Origin: Clostridia bacterium
GTDB lineage: Bacteria > Bacillota > Clostridia > Oscillospirales > SIG627
Assembly: GCA_017959745.1 (NCBI GenBank)
Contig: JAGDAA010000160.1
Coordinates: forward strand, 1-33,098
DNA: 33,098 bases
Direction of reading: 5' to 3'
The notes beneath the pieces were generated by a model. The model was not told the DNA's origin and searched no databases. It saw only the letters and a program-made list of their open reading frames with translations. Below, piece after piece: positions 15,270 through 24,076 of the stretch (position 1 is its first letter; every line of letters begins with the position of its first letter). A program made the position numbers and the translations under genes.

Positions 15270-15440
15270 TTATTCGGGCTGAGGAGCGTCTACGGGGCAG
15301 ACGCCGGCGCAAGCGCCGCATTCGATGCAAAGTTCGGGATCGATCTTCGCCTTGCCGTCCGCTTCGCTGATGGCGCTGACGGGGCATTCACCCACGCAAG
15401 CGAGACAACCGACACATTCGTCTGTGATCTTGTATGCCAT
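15270..15440 (-). CDS. 2[4Fe-4S] ferredoxin
   Basis: The 56-residue product is a classical clostridial ferredoxin, a low-potential soluble electron carrier. Both clusters are complete: C-x2-C-x2-C-x3-CP in CVGCLACVGECPVSA and again in CIECGACAGVCPVDA. The ATG at 15440 follows a GGGAGGT site; an in-frame ATG at 15455 would remove the spacing and is not preferred. It is a single-gene unit with its own promoter and terminator, fitting an abundant, independently expressed carrier. It could serve the 2-oxoacid:ferredoxin oxidoreductase encoded at the end of the window, among others. Confidence 0.95.
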   Translation of the reverse strand: MAYKITDECVGCLACVGECPVSAISEADGKAKIDPELCIECGACAGVCPVDAPQPE

Positions 15441-15467
15441 GATTTTACCTCCCAAATGATTTCCTAC

Positions 15468-15495
15468 ATTTTACCACGAAATTGAAAAAGTGCAA
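15468..15495 (-). promoter_or_regulatory. Probable promoter for the ferredoxin gene
   Basis: On the minus strand TTGCAC (15495-15490), a 16-base spacer and TAAAAT (15473-15468), 27 bases before the ATG. It lies in an AT-rich gap directly behind ricT. Confidence 0.6.
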
Positions 15496-15504
15496 GACTT
15501 TTTT

Positions 15505-16542
15505 TCAATTTTGCTTCTCTTCTGAAACGGGCGCGTCGGTCGTAACGTTGGGATTCTCCTCGTTTTTCGTTTCAACACGCTGTTCGTTCTTCCGTTCCCC
15601 TTTGTTCTTTTTCTTTTTATCGGGATTAGGGGGTGGTGGCTGCTTTTTGACTTTGGGAATGACGGTGAGATCCGTCGCTTGGTATTCCCGGATTGTATCC
15701 GGCTCCTCTTCCAGGCGGACCCGGCATTTACCGCAAAGCACGTTGGCGTCGGTCACATTTCCTTTGCCGTCCGGGGTCATAACGCAGTTCCCGGGACGGG
15801 GACATGTCTTCCCGCATTCCACGTACGCGTCGTTTTCATAGCGCAGACAGCACATCAGCCGCCCGCAGGTCCCGCTGATCTTCGCGGAGTTCAGGGAAAG
15901 GTTCTGCTCCTTTGCCATCTTGATGGAGACCTGCTGAAAATCGTTGAGAAAATCGGCGCAGCACAGGGGCCTGCCGCAGATGCCCAGTCCCCCCAACTGT
16001 TTCGCCTCATCCCGCACACCGATCTGCCGCAGCTCGATCCGGGTCTTAAAGATCCCCGCCATATCCTTGACGAATTCACGGAAATCCACTCTGCCGTCCG
16101 CGGTGAAGAAAAAGGTGATTTTTGAATTGTCAAAGGAGCATTCCACGTTGGAAAGCGCCATTTCAAGACCGTGCTCTTCCACCTTCTCCATCCAGGTTTT
16201 CCGCGCGCGCAATTCCAGCGCCTGATTGTCATCCTTGCGCTTTTTGTCCCGCTCGTTGGCGGGGCGAAGAACCTTGCGAAGGGGAAGTACTACGTCCTTG
16301 GCGGAAACGGTCTTATTTCCCCCTGTCACGTACCCGTATTCCGAGGAGGAGGCGGTTTCCACTACCACTTCGTCTCCGGCGGTGAAGGTCCTGCCGGCGG
16401 GCTGGAAGTAATAGCTCTTGCCGCCCTTACGAAAGGAAACGCTCACAACCTCATACTGGGTGGGCGCGCCGTTGGAAACGACAGTTTCTTCCATCGGTTT
16501 TTCTTCCTGTATCTGTTCTTTCTTTTCTTCTGTTTGATCCAT
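15505..16542 (-). CDS. ricT: RicT/YaaT, PSP1-domain iron-sulfur regulatory protein
   Basis: RicT is a subunit of the RicAFT complex, which in Bacillus carries iron-sulfur clusters and promotes RNase Y processing of some transcripts. The 345-residue product has the PSP1 core with the invariant Cys motifs GICGRPLCCADFL and GTCGRLMCCLRYE, then CGKTCPRPGN and LCGKCRV. Both ends carry low-complexity charged extensions: an acidic N terminus of about 30 residues and a C-terminal tail with KKQPPPPNPDKKKKNK. The ATG at 16542 lies 4 bases after the murA stop. The neighbours darA and holB are those seen next to yaaT in Bacillus. Confidence 0.93.
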   Translation of the reverse strand: MDQTEEKKEQIQEEKPMEETVVSNGAPTQYEVVSVSFRKGGKSYYFQPAGRTFTAGDEVVVETASSSEYGYVTGGNKTVSAKDVVLPLRKVLRPANERDKKRKDDNQALELRARKTWMEKVEEHGLEMALSNVECSFDNSKITFFFTADGRVDFREFVKDMAGIFKTRIELRQIGVRDEAKQLGGLGICGRPLCCADFLNDFQQVSIKMAKEQNLSLNSAKISGTCGRLMCCLRYENDAYVECGKTCPRPGNCVMTPDGKGNVTDANVLCGKCRVRLEEEPDTIREYQATDLTVIPKVKKQPPPPNPDKKKKNKGERKNEQRVETKNEENPNVTTDAPVSEEKQN

Positions 16543-16546
16543 TGGC

Positions 16547-17848
16547 TCAATAGTCCTCGTATTCTGTGGCTTTGGGGACAATGACCTTGATATCCGCGCC
16601 TACTGCTTTCAGCTTGGAGATCAGATCCTCGTACCCGCGGAAAATGTGATGGATCTCATCGATCTCGGTGACGCCCCGTGCTGCTAAACCGGCGATGACC
16701 ATTGCAATGCCCGCTCTGAGGTCGACCGCCCGGACCCGCGCGCCGCGCAGGGAGGGCGTTCCTTCCACTTCGGCGGTCTTGCCGTTCACCGTGATGCGGG
16801 CGCCCATACGCTTCAGTTCCTCCACGTACCTAAAGCGGGATTCCCAAACGCTCTCCGTCAGGTGAGAAGTTCCACGCGCCAGAGACAAAAGCACGCACAT
16901 CTGCGGGTTCATATCCGTGGGGAAGCCGGGGTAGGGAAGGGTCTTTACGTTGACATGATTCAAAAAAGGAGCCCTGCGGGAAACCGTGACGGAATCGCCG
17001 TCCTCCTCGATGGAAACGCCCATTTCCTCCAGCTTCGCGGTGATGGATTCCACGTGCTTGGGGATCATATTGGTGACGGTCAACTGACCGCCCGTGGCGG
17101 CGGCGAGAATCATATATGTTCCCGCCTCGATCATATCGGGGATAATGGTATAGGTCACACCGTGAAGCTTTTTTACGCCGCGGATTTTGATGGTGTCCGT
17201 ACCGGCGCCGCGAATATCGGCGCCGCAGGCGTTTAGAAAGTTCGCGGTGTCCACAATATGAGGCTCGTGAGCGGCGTTTTCAATTTCGGTATAGCCCTCC
17301 GCTCGAACGGCGGCGAGCATAACGTTGATGGTGCCGCCCACGGTCACAACGTCCATATAGACGCTGGATCCGCGCAGGATCCCGTTTTGCGCGGCGGCTT
17401 CAATATAACCGCCCTCCACCTTCACGTCACAGCCCAGGGCCTCGAACCCCTTGATATGCTGGTCAATGGGACGGATGCCGAAATCGCATCCGCCGGGCAA
17501 ACCCACATACGCCCTGCCGAAACGGCCAAGCTCCGCGCCGATGAGGTAATAGGAGGCGCGCATTTTGTTCACAAGCTCATAGGGGGCGATGCCGGGGTTG
17601 ACCACAGATGAATCAATCTCAACCGTATTGGGACCTAACTGGCGTACTTTGACACCGACAGAAGACAGAATATCCAGCGAAACCTTCACATCGCTGATAT
17701 TGGGCAGGTTTTCTATGATACATTTATCCTCTGTCAGAATGGTGGAAAATATGATAGCAACAGCGGCGTTTTTCATACCGGAAACGGGGATTGCCCCCTT
17801 CAGCGGCTTGCCACCGGAGATGATTATTTTACCGCGATCCAGATCCAT
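16547..17848 (-). CDS. murA: UDP-N-acetylglucosamine 1-carboxyvinyltransferase
   Basis: MurA transfers enolpyruvate from PEP to UDP-GlcNAc, the first committed step of peptidoglycan synthesis. The 433-residue product has the substrate-binding Lys26-Asn27 in SGMKNAAV and the catalytic, fosfomycin-reactive Cys121 in LPGGCDFGIRPIDQH. A conserved GFPTDMNPQ stretch is also present. Firmicutes often carry two paralogues; which one this is cannot be told from the window. It lies between holB and ricT, which are usually close neighbours, and is separated from holB by 79 bases without a convincing promoter. Confidence 0.95.
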   Translation of the reverse strand: MDLDRGKIIISGGKPLKGAIPVSGMKNAAVAIIFSTILTEDKCIIENLPNISDVKVSLDILSSVGVKVRQLGPNTVEIDSSVVNPGIAPYELVNKMRASYYLIGAELGRFGRAYVGLPGGCDFGIRPIDQHIKGFEALGCDVKVEGGYIEAAAQNGILRGSSVYMDVVTVGGTINVMLAAVRAEGYTEIENAAHEPHIVDTANFLNACGADIRGAGTDTIKIRGVKKLHGVTYTIIPDMIEAGTYMILAAATGGQLTVTNMIPKHVESITAKLEEMGVSIEEDGDSVTVSRRAPFLNHVNVKTLPYPGFPTDMNPQMCVLLSLARGTSHLTESVWESRFRYVEELKRMGARITVNGKTAEVEGTPSLRGARVRAVDLRAGIAMVIAGLAARGVTEIDEIHHIFRGYEDLISKLKAVGADIKVIVPKATEYEDY

Positions 17849-17927
17849 GTTCGATCAACCAGTCCTTTCCCGTGTGCTGTAAAAACAGGTCACGTTTCAG
17901 TATATGGAGGGAACCCAAATGGGTGTA

Positions 17928-18929
17928 TTATTCGTTTTTTGTCAAGCCCTGCATCCCCCGGTGATAGCGGGAAAGACCGGTGAAGACATTGGCGTTGTCC
18001 GCGTTCGCCAGAAGCTCTTCCGTCAAATCGAAAAGTTCTACGCCCCGGCGAAGGTGTATCACCGTCGCTAAATCGGAAAAAAGCTCTTCATCCGGGAAAA
18101 TCAGGGGCGCGGCGCCGGGATCGTTCTTTCTGCGGAGCAGATCACGCAGACAGGTCCTGGCCATCGTGAGAAAATCGATATATTCCTGCCGATTCATTGC
18201 GCCCGGCGGCGCGACAGCGCAGAGCTTGATAAAGCCGCCCCCCGACAAAATGGTGTCGAAGTAGGAAAGCACCGTGGCGCGGGTGGAAAAGAAACGATCG
18301 GAATGAAGAAGCTTTCTCGCCATCCCAAGAGAACCCCGGGATAAGGCAGCTGCGACGGGGATCCGTTCGGCGTACTTTGCGCGATTGCCCGCTTCTTTTT
18401 GAAGCGCCCCGCAAATAATATCGCTTGAAAGCGCCTCGGTTTTCAGGATCACGCTTCGGCTGCGCACGGTGGGCAGAAGAGCGGAAAGATCCGTCGCCAT
18501 CAGGAAAAACACGGAGCGGGGACGGACCTCCTCTATGCTTTTCAGAAGAGCGTTTTGTCCCTGAGTGTTCAAAGCGGAGGCATCGATGAGATACGCGCGC
18601 CAGTCACCTTCCACCGGCGCGAGATACGTGACTTTCAGAAACTGTCTCACGTCCTCCACCGGGATCCACTTCTTGTCCTTTTCCGGATTCAATTCCCGCA
18701 CGTCAACATGGGTGCCGGAAAGGATATTTCTGCAATTCCGGCAGGTCAGGCAGGGCGATCCGTCCGGGTGACGGGACACACAGCAAAACGCGGCCGCGGC
18801 AAGGCGGGCGATACTGCGCTTTCCGCTGCCTTCGGCGCCCGCTATGATATAACAGCCGGCGGGCTTTTCCGATTTCGCCGCACCGTATAAGAGCGCCAGG
18901 GTCTCCCGATTGCCAATGATCTCTTCCAC
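17928..18929 (-). CDS. holB: DNA polymerase III subunit delta'
   Basis: Delta' is the stator subunit of the clamp loader. The 333-residue product has a P-loop-like AGAEGSGK (residues 30-37), a zinc module with Cys at about 49, 60, 63 and 66 (SPCLTCRNC), and the clamp-loader stretch ALNTQGQNALLKSIEEV. The SRC sensor motif reads SRS (LLPTVRSRS), a small deviation. C-terminal collar domain sequence is present but diverged. The start codon is 4 bases behind the darA stop, so the two are co-transcribed. Confidence 0.9.
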   Translation of the reverse strand: MEEIIGNRETLALLYGAAKSEKPAGCYIIAGAEGSGKRSIARLAAAAFCCVSRHPDGSPCLTCRNCRNILSGTHVDVRELNPEKDKKWIPVEDVRQFLKVTYLAPVEGDWRAYLIDASALNTQGQNALLKSIEEVRPRSVFFLMATDLSALLPTVRSRSVILKTEALSSDIICGALQKEAGNRAKYAERIPVAAALSRGSLGMARKLLHSDRFFSTRATVLSYFDTILSGGGFIKLCAVAPPGAMNRQEYIDFLTMARTCLRDLLRRKNDPGAAPLIFPDEELFSDLATVIHLRRGVELFDLTEELLANADNANVFTGLSRYHRGMQGLTKNE

Positions 18930-18933
18930 GGGA

Positions 18934-19257
18934 TTACACTTTCATAAACCGCTCAACATCCACAACAAAGATGGTGGCGCCGCCTACGTGAACCTTTATC
19001 GGATAGGAACCGATACCGGGGCTGAATTGAGAGTAGTCGATGGGCGTAAGCTGGGTACGCCGGCGGGAATGATCCCGGATCACGCCGATCACATCCTCCA
19101 CTTTGTCATCCTCCACTCCGGAAATAAAAGTGGTGTTGCCTTTCTGCAAAAAGCCGCCTGTGGACGCAAGCTTTGTCACGGGGATCTGCTCTTTGCGTAG
19201 GGCGGACATCACGTCCTGTGAATCGTCGTTGTTGACGATGGCAAAGATCATTTTCAT
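18934..19257 (-). CDS. darA: Cyclic-di-AMP receptor DarA (PstA/YaaQ, PII-like)
   Basis: DarA is a trimeric PII-like protein that binds the second messenger c-di-AMP. The 107-residue product matches the family through MIFAIVNNDDSQDVM, VTKLASTGGFLQKGNTTF (the T-loop/B-loop binding signature), GVEDDKVEDV and the terminal VGGATIFVVDVERF. It is the first gene of the darA-holB-murA-ricT operon and follows a strong promoter. A GGGGAGGGACC ribosome site precedes the ATG at 19257. Confidence 0.95.
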   Translation of the reverse strand: MKMIFAIVNNDDSQDVMSALRKEQIPVTKLASTGGFLQKGNTTFISGVEDDKVEDVIGVIRDHSRRRTQLTPIDYSQFSPGIGSYPIKVHVGGATIFVVDVERFMKV

Positions 19258-19312
19258 TCCGGTCCCTCCCCTTGAATCGTGCGTTCCACACTATTCCTAT
19301 TATCCAAGTTTC

Positions 19313-19341
19313 AGTATAGCACAGATCTCGGGTTTTGTCAA
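19313..19341 (-). promoter_or_regulatory. Sigma-A-type promoter of the darA operon
   Basis: On the minus strand a perfect TTGACA (19341-19336), 17-base spacer and TATACT (19318-19313), 55 bases before the darA start codon. Confidence 0.88.
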
Positions 19342-19354
19342 AAGGATATTGGGA

Positions 19355-19386
19355 AAAATGAAAAGCGGCGTTTCACGCCGCTTTTC
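19355..19386 (-). terminator. Terminator of the MacB-like ABC transporter gene
   Basis: Perfect 11-base arms GAAAAGCGGCG (19360-19370) and CGCCGCTTTTC (19376-19386) with a 5-base loop. On the minus strand the stem is followed by ATTTTT. Confidence 0.87.
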
Positions 19387-19403
19387 AGGATGAATGGGAG
19401 GAT

Positions 19404-22370
19404 TTATTCACTGCGCAGCGCCACAACGGGATCCCGCCGCGCGGCGACTCCTGAGGGGATCAATCCCGCCAGATATGTCAGTGCCATGCTGATAACCACC
19501 AGGATGACAGCCCCGATCGCCGGCAGGGCGGCGCCGATGGTGGAAATGCCGGAAAGGGAGCGGATAATGGCATTGATGGGGATGATGAGGATCAGTGTGA
19601 ACCCGATGCCGATGAGACCGGCGACAAATCCCTCGATCAGGGTTTCCGCATTGAAGACCCGGGCGATATCCCGCCGGGAGGCGCCGATGGAACGGAGAAT
19701 ACCGATTTCTTTGGTGCGTTCCAATACGGAAATGTAGGTGATGATTCCGATCATAATGGAGGAGACCACCAGGGAGATAGCGACAAAGGCGACCAAAACG
19801 TAGGAAATGGCGTTGATGATGGTAGAAATGGAGGACATCAGAAGCGCGACGTAATCGGTATAGGTGATCTGGTCCGCTTCGGATTTGCCCTCGTTGTAGG
19901 CGGCGATGCAGTCGGAAATAGCGTCCTTATCGTTGAAGGTGTTGGCGTAGATATAAATGGCATCCGGCTTTTCCTGATCCAGGTATCCGATCCGTTTTAG
20001 AACATCTTTTTGATTGGATTCGGAGAATAGAGCCGGCATATAGTTATCATAGAGCGTTACCAGCTGGCTGGCGCTGAAAGTGCTCTGCGCCAGCGCCGCG
20101 TCAAACGCCGCCGCCAACTGGGCTTCGCTGTAGGCGCTGAAGCGGCGCGTGGCTTCCCGGGTATACTGCTGACGGATCTGCTCCGCCAATCCGTCCGTTA
20201 CCGCCTTGCGCAGATCCTCATCGGACATTTCCGCAACGTAGGAGAGAATATATCCGGTATCCGTTCCTTCTTTTTCGCTGGCGGTGATGTACCCGACGAC
20301 GAGTTGTTCCAAACCCGCCCGATCCAGACCGCCGATGGTCTGGTCAATCGCGGCGGCGACGTATTCGTCGCTCGCCTGGGTCATCAGGGAGAGATACATG
20401 GCACTCTTCTGGGACGGGTCGGCGTCTTTCGCCCAATCGGTGATCAATCCGGGCTTATCCTCTTCGCCGGGGACGGGGTCGTTTTCGGTGCGGAAGGGAA
20501 GCCCTAACACAACGTCCGTCTCGGGATGATCAAACTGCGCCTGTACCATTTCCTGCTTTTTCGTTTCCGTGAGGATATATTCGGTCAGAGCGGCCGTATA
20601 GCCCATAGTCCCGTTCAGCATCCCGGCGGTGGCGTCCTCTTTCTGACGGATGACGCCGGATATGGTCAGCGTGATGCCGCGGTCGCTGTTAAAGAGATAG
20701 TTCAGCCCGTTTTCCGTTTCCGTCAGCAGCGTATAGCCCTGTTCCAGGTTCTTTTGATACAGTTCCGGGGTCAGGAACAGGCGAAAGCTGCGAGAGAGTA
20801 CATCCTCATAGGAAAAGGCGCGGTACTGAATATCAATCTGCTCCCCCTGGCTGGTGGTTTTCAGTTGATCCGCCAGCTCGCTCATGGTCTTGAATCCCAG
20901 CGCGCCCAGCATCATATCGCTGACTTCATTGTTCTTATCAACGATCAGGACCACCTGATCGTAGCGCTCCGGCCATTTACCAGCCAGCAGGTCATACTGT
21001 CCGGGGATCAGGCTGTTGATCAAGGCGCCGTCCTCCCCGGGGAGCATTTCCTCCCAGAGCCTCAGGCGTGAAAAGTTCGCGCCTTCGTCTCTGGCGCCGA
21101 ACGCCTCAGAAGGGATCCCCGCTTCCCGGAAAACGTCCTTCATCATCGTATTCACGTCGCTGCGTCTGCGAAGACCATCGCCATCCTCCGTGTAGATGTT
21201 CAGATCCACGTTGTAGCTATAGTGAACGTCGGAAATATGGGATCCGATCCCCTCAGTATCTTTTTCCAGATAGTCGCGAAACGCCTTTGTGTCGTTGGTG
21301 TTGACGCCGGCACTGTTCAGGGAGTTGACCAGCTCGCCCATAACACTGGAGGAATAGACCGCGTCCAGTTCGTGTGCTTCGCCGGCCTCCCCCCGGCGAA
21401 TGCCCATCAGGGTTGTCAGTACGCCGCTGAGGTCTATGCTCTCCGCCTGAATGATAATGGGATAGCTGGAAAGTGTGTCTTCCTGGACCTGCTCAATATA
21501 CTGATTGATGCCGTTTGAGAGCGACAGGATCAGGGCGATCCCGATGATGCCGATGGATCCGGCGAAGGCGGTGAGAAGGGTGCGCCCCTTCTTTGTCATC
21601 AGATTATGAAGGGAGAGACTCAGCGCCGTGAAGAAGGACATGGAGGGCCTTTTTACCTTCACGTCCGCGCTTTTCTCCTTTTCGTCCCGGTCGTCATAGG
21701 GCATGGAATCATCCACCACTTTTCCGTCCAGGAGCTTTATGATGCGTGTGGAATACGTTTCCGCCAGGGCGGGGTTGTGGGTAACCATGATGACCAGTCT
21801 GTCTTGCGCCACTTCTTTCAGCAGATCCATAATCTGTACGCTGGTGACGGAATCCAGCGCGCCGGTGGGCTCGTCCGCCAGCAGGATCTCCGGATCGTTC
21901 ACCAGGGCTCTGGCAATGGCGACCCTTTGCATCTGACCGCCGGACAGCTGGTTCGGACGCTTTTTCATTTGATCCTTCAAGCCAACCCGCTCCAACGCCT
22001 TCCGGGCTCTATTCCTACGCTCCGATTTGGAAACGCCGGAGAGAGTGAGCGCCAGCTCCACGTTGGCGAGCACACTTTGGTGGGGGATAAGGTTATAGTT
22101 CTGAAACACAAATCCAACGGAATGGTTGCGGTAAGCGTCCCAGTCAATGGGGGAAAACTGCTTTGTGCTTTTCCCGTTGATGACAAGATCCCCCTCCGTG
22201 TAGCGATCCAGCCCGCCGATGAGGTTGAGCAGCGTGGTTTTTCCGCACCCGGAAGGCCCCAATACGGAAACAAATTCATTCTTTCTGAAAGACAAATCAA
22301 TCCCGCGCAAAGCGGAGACCCGATCGTCTCCGGAAAGGTAATCTTTGGTAATGCCACACAGTTTCAGCAT
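19404..22370 (-). CDS. MacB-like ABC transporter, fused ATPase and FtsX permease
   Basis: The 988-residue product joins an ABC ATPase to a MacB/FtsX-type permease. The ATPase (about residues 1-225) has Walker A GPSGCGKTT, the signature LSGGQMQR and Walker B ILLADEPTGALD. TM1 (about 262-282) is followed by an unusually large extracellular region of roughly 570 residues, then three membrane helices near the C terminus with the FtsX motif ERTKEIGILRSIGAS. Such proteins use ATP to drive movements outside the membrane rather than to carry a substrate through it; roles include peptide or antibiotic resistance and lipoprotein handling. It is a single-gene unit, with no two-component system beside it. 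Substrate is unknown. Confidence 0.92.
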   Translation of the reverse strand: MLKLCGITKDYLSGDDRVSALRGIDLSFRKNEFVSVLGPSGCGKTTLLNLIGGLDRYTEGDLVINGKSTKQFSPIDWDAYRNHSVGFVFQNYNLIPHQSVLANVELALTLSGVSKSERRNRARKALERVGLKDQMKKRPNQLSGGQMQRVAIARALVNDPEILLADEPTGALDSVTSVQIMDLLKEVAQDRLVIMVTHNPALAETYSTRIIKLLDGKVVDDSMPYDDRDEKEKSADVKVKRPSMSFFTALSLSLHNLMTKKGRTLLTAFAGSIGIIGIALILSLSNGINQYIEQVQEDTLSSYPIIIQAESIDLSGVLTTLMGIRRGEAGEAHELDAVYSSSVMGELVNSLNSAGVNTNDTKAFRDYLEKDTEGIGSHISDVHYSYNVDLNIYTEDGDGLRRRSDVNTMMKDVFREAGIPSEAFGARDEGANFSRLRLWEEMLPGEDGALINSLIPGQYDLLAGKWPERYDQVVLIVDKNNEVSDMMLGALGFKTMSELADQLKTTSQGEQIDIQYRAFSYEDVLSRSFRLFLTPELYQKNLEQGYTLLTETENGLNYLFNSDRGITLTISGVIRQKEDATAGMLNGTMGYTAALTEYILTETKKQEMVQAQFDHPETDVVLGLPFRTENDPVPGEEDKPGLITDWAKDADPSQKSAMYLSLMTQASDEYVAAAIDQTIGGLDRAGLEQLVVGYITASEKEGTDTGYILSYVAEMSDEDLRKAVTDGLAEQIRQQYTREATRRFSAYSEAQLAAAFDAALAQSTFSASQLVTLYDNYMPALFSESNQKDVLKRIGYLDQEKPDAIYIYANTFNDKDAISDCIAAYNEGKSEADQITYTDYVALLMSSISTIINAISYVLVAFVAISLVVSSIMIGIITYISVLERTKEIGILRSIGASRRDIARVFNAETLIEGFVAGLIGIGFTLILIIPINAIIRSLSGISTIGAALPAIGAVILVVISMALTYLAGLIPSGVAARRDPVVALRSE

Positions 22371-22418
22371 CTTGAGCTCCTTATGTGTTCAATCAGTTTA
22401 CAAGTTCGTTCTTTGGGC

Positions 22419-22447
22419 ATTATACCATTCTGTGGAAAGCCTGTAAA
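22419..22447 (-). promoter_or_regulatory. Sigma-A-type promoter of the MacB-like gene
   Basis: On the minus strand TTTACA (22447-22442), 17-base spacer and a perfect TATAAT (22424-22419), about 49 bases before the ATG. It is one half of a divergent promoter pair. Confidence 0.83.
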
Positions 22448-22495
22448 GAACATTTCGTGTCTTTTTCTATTCAATAATTATGAATAAAGCGGGAA

Positions 22496-22524
22496 TTGAC
22501 AAATCCCTGCCTTTTCTGTATAGT
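22496..22524 (+). promoter_or_regulatory. Sigma-A-type promoter of the yhbY operon
   Basis: A perfect TTGACA (22496-22501), 17-base spacer and TATAGT (22519-22524). The leader to the ATG at 22553 is short, about 22 bases. Confidence 0.85.
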
Positions 22525-22552
22525 ATAAAAAGCGATGATAGGAGGCATACTG

Positions 22553-22849
22553 ATGCTGACAGGAAAACAAAGGGCGTATCTGCGCTCTCTTGCCAACGGG
22601 ATCCAGGCGAAATACCAGGTCGGAAAAGCGGGCATTGATGACGAGGCGTTTTTGACCCAACTGGATCTGGCTTTGGAAAAGAATGAATTGATCAAGATCA
22701 CGGTGCTTGAAACCGCGCCGGAATCTCCACGCGCCACTTCCGACGCGTTGTGCGAAAAACTGGGGGCGGACGGCGTTCAAGCTATCGGTAAAAAAATCGT
22801 TTTGTATCGGAAGAGCAAAGAAGAACCCGTGATCGAGTTGCCCCGGTGA
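22553..22849 (+). CDS. yhbY: YhbY/CRM-domain RNA-binding protein
   Basis: This 98-residue protein is a single CRM (CRS1-YhbY) domain, which binds RNA and is associated with ribosome assembly. It begins LTGKQRAYLRSLAN and continues with the family motif YQVGKAGID and the C-terminal GKKIVLYRKS. ATG 22553 is preferred because TAGGAGG lies 7 bases upstream; an in-frame ATG at 22535 lacks such a site. In many Firmicutes the gene sits with obg or nadD; here it leads a peptidase gene instead. Confidence 0.93.
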   Translation: MLTGKQRAYLRSLANGIQAKYQVGKAGIDDEAFLTQLDLALEKNELIKITVLETAPESPRATSDALCEKLGADGVQAIGKKIVLYRKSKEEPVIELPR

Positions 22850-22858
22850 GGTGAAACA

Positions 22859-23590
22859 ATGGTTGGTGAGACTTACATATACAGTTACGGTTTTTGGGAT
22901 ATTTTTCAGTACTTCGGATATTTTTTCGTGCTGATCGCCGCCCTCGCGAGTCTGATCGTGAGCGCAAACGTAAAGCTTACATTCAGAAAATGGTCAAAGT
23001 ATCCCACGCGTCCCGGTCTGACTGGCGCGGAATCCGCCCGCCTTGTTCTGCAGGCAAACGGCGTTTCGGGCGTTCGTATCGCTCCGTGCTCCGGGGAACT
23101 GACGGATCACTTTGATCCCCGGGACAATACCGTATACTTATCTGAAACGGTTTTTGACAAGGCGACCGCCGCCGCGGTTGGCGTCGCCGCTCACGAGGCG
23201 GGTCACGCTGTCCAGCACGCCCAGGCGTATGGACCGATCAAGCTTCGTCAGGCGATCATTCCTGCGACCAATATCGGCTCCCGTCTTTCCACGCCCCTGA
23301 TCATAGCTGGGCTTGTGTTTCCCGCGGTTTATCCCCTCGCCCTGATCGGTGTATTCCTGTTTGGGCTTTGTGTTGTGTTTCAGCTGGTGACCCTTCCCGT
23401 GGAGTTTAACGCGTCCCGGCGCGCCGTACAGTGCCTTTCTTCCAACGGCATTCTCGCGGGCGATGAATTGAAGGGCGCGAAAAAGACTCTGACCGCCGCC
23501 GCGTTGACCTATGTGGCTGCCTTGTCGGTTGCTCTGCTGCAATTCTTGAGACTCTTGGCGATCGTCAGCGGAGGGAGGCGAAGAAGATGA
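22859..23590 (+). CDS. YugP-like membrane zinc metallopeptidase
   Basis: The 243-residue product is an integral membrane protease-like protein of the YugP family. The zinc site is HEAGH at residues 112-116 within AAHEAGHAVQHA. Membrane helices are visible at about residues 18-38, 135-165 (two closely spaced) and 210-232, and the conserved LPVEFNASRRA stretch follows the second pair. Substrates of this family are not established. GAGGTG lies upstream of ATG 22859, 9 bases after yhbY, and the stop overlaps the next gene by 4 bases. Confidence 0.9.
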   Translation: MVGETYIYSYGFWDIFQYFGYFFVLIAALASLIVSANVKLTFRKWSKYPTRPGLTGAESARLVLQANGVSGVRIAPCSGELTDHFDPRDNTVYLSETVFDKATAAAVGVAAHEAGHAVQHAQAYGPIKLRQAIIPATNIGSRLSTPLIIAGLVFPAVYPLALIGVFLFGLCVVFQLVTLPVEFNASRRAVQCLSSNGILAGDELKGAKKTLTAAALTYVAALSVALLQFLRLLAIVSGGRRRR

Positions 23591-24003
23591 ATGTGTTTCG
23601 CAATATCAGGGAACGTATGAACCGCTTTATGGTCGGTCGCTACGGGACCGACGCGTTAAACAGGGGACTGCTCATTCTTTGGGTCGTCTTTCTGATCATC
23701 GCTTTTATCACGGGGTCTCTGTGGCTTTACATTCCCCAGTTAATCCTTTGTCTGATCATTTTCTGGCGGATGCTCTCCCGCAATATTGTCCGCAGACAGC
23801 GGGAAAACCACGGTTACTACGAATTGATGAAGAAGATCGGTACCTCATGGCGGCGCGCTATGGTGAGACTCCGGGACCGTAAAACGGCGAACTTTTTCCG
23901 CTGCCCACGCTGCCGGGCGGATATCCGGATGCCCAAACAGATCGGGAGCTTTCGGATCCGCTGCCCCAAGTGCGGGGAGGAATTTAACAAAACTTTCCGA
24001 TAA
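23587..24003 (+). CDS. Membrane protein with C-terminal zinc ribbon
   Basis: The 138-residue product has two adjacent membrane helices (about residues 27-48 and 50-68), a basic segment rich in Arg, and a C-terminal zinc ribbon with Cys106-x2-Cys109 and Cys126-x2-Cys129 (CPRC and CPKC). Both termini are predicted cytoplasmic. Its translational coupling to the YugP-like peptidase (ATGA at 23587) suggests a joint membrane function. I do not recognise a named family. Confidence 0.8.
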   Translation: MNVFRNIRERMNRFMVGRYGTDALNRGLLILWVVFLIIAFITGSLWLYIPQLILCLIIFWRMLSRNIVRRQRENHGYYELMKKIGTSWRRAMVRLRDRKTANFFRCPRCRADIRMPKQIGSFRIRCPKCGEEFNKTFR

Positions 24004-24041
24004 CATCGGAAAAGCCGTTTTGAGAAAAAATGAAAAAAAGC

Positions 24042-24070
24042 TTGACAAAGCGGGGATTATTGTGTAATAT
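24042..24070 (+). promoter_or_regulatory. Promoter of the first T-box operon
   Basis: A perfect TTGACA (24042-24047), 17-base spacer and TAATAT (24065-24070). Transcription would begin near 24077, at the start of the T-box leader. Confidence 0.8.
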
Positions 24071-24076
24071 ACCCGC

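Noticed and set aside
15479..15511. AT-rich hairpin at the end of ricT as a terminator
   Set aside because: The arms are mostly A-T, unequal by two bases, overlap the ricT stop codon, and there is no separate T run after the stem. It also overlaps the probable ferredoxin promoter.
17849..17927. Possible murA promoter with a TATACT box at about 17898-17903 (minus strand)
   Set aside because: No acceptable -35 box lies 16-18 bases upstream of it, so I cannot support it.
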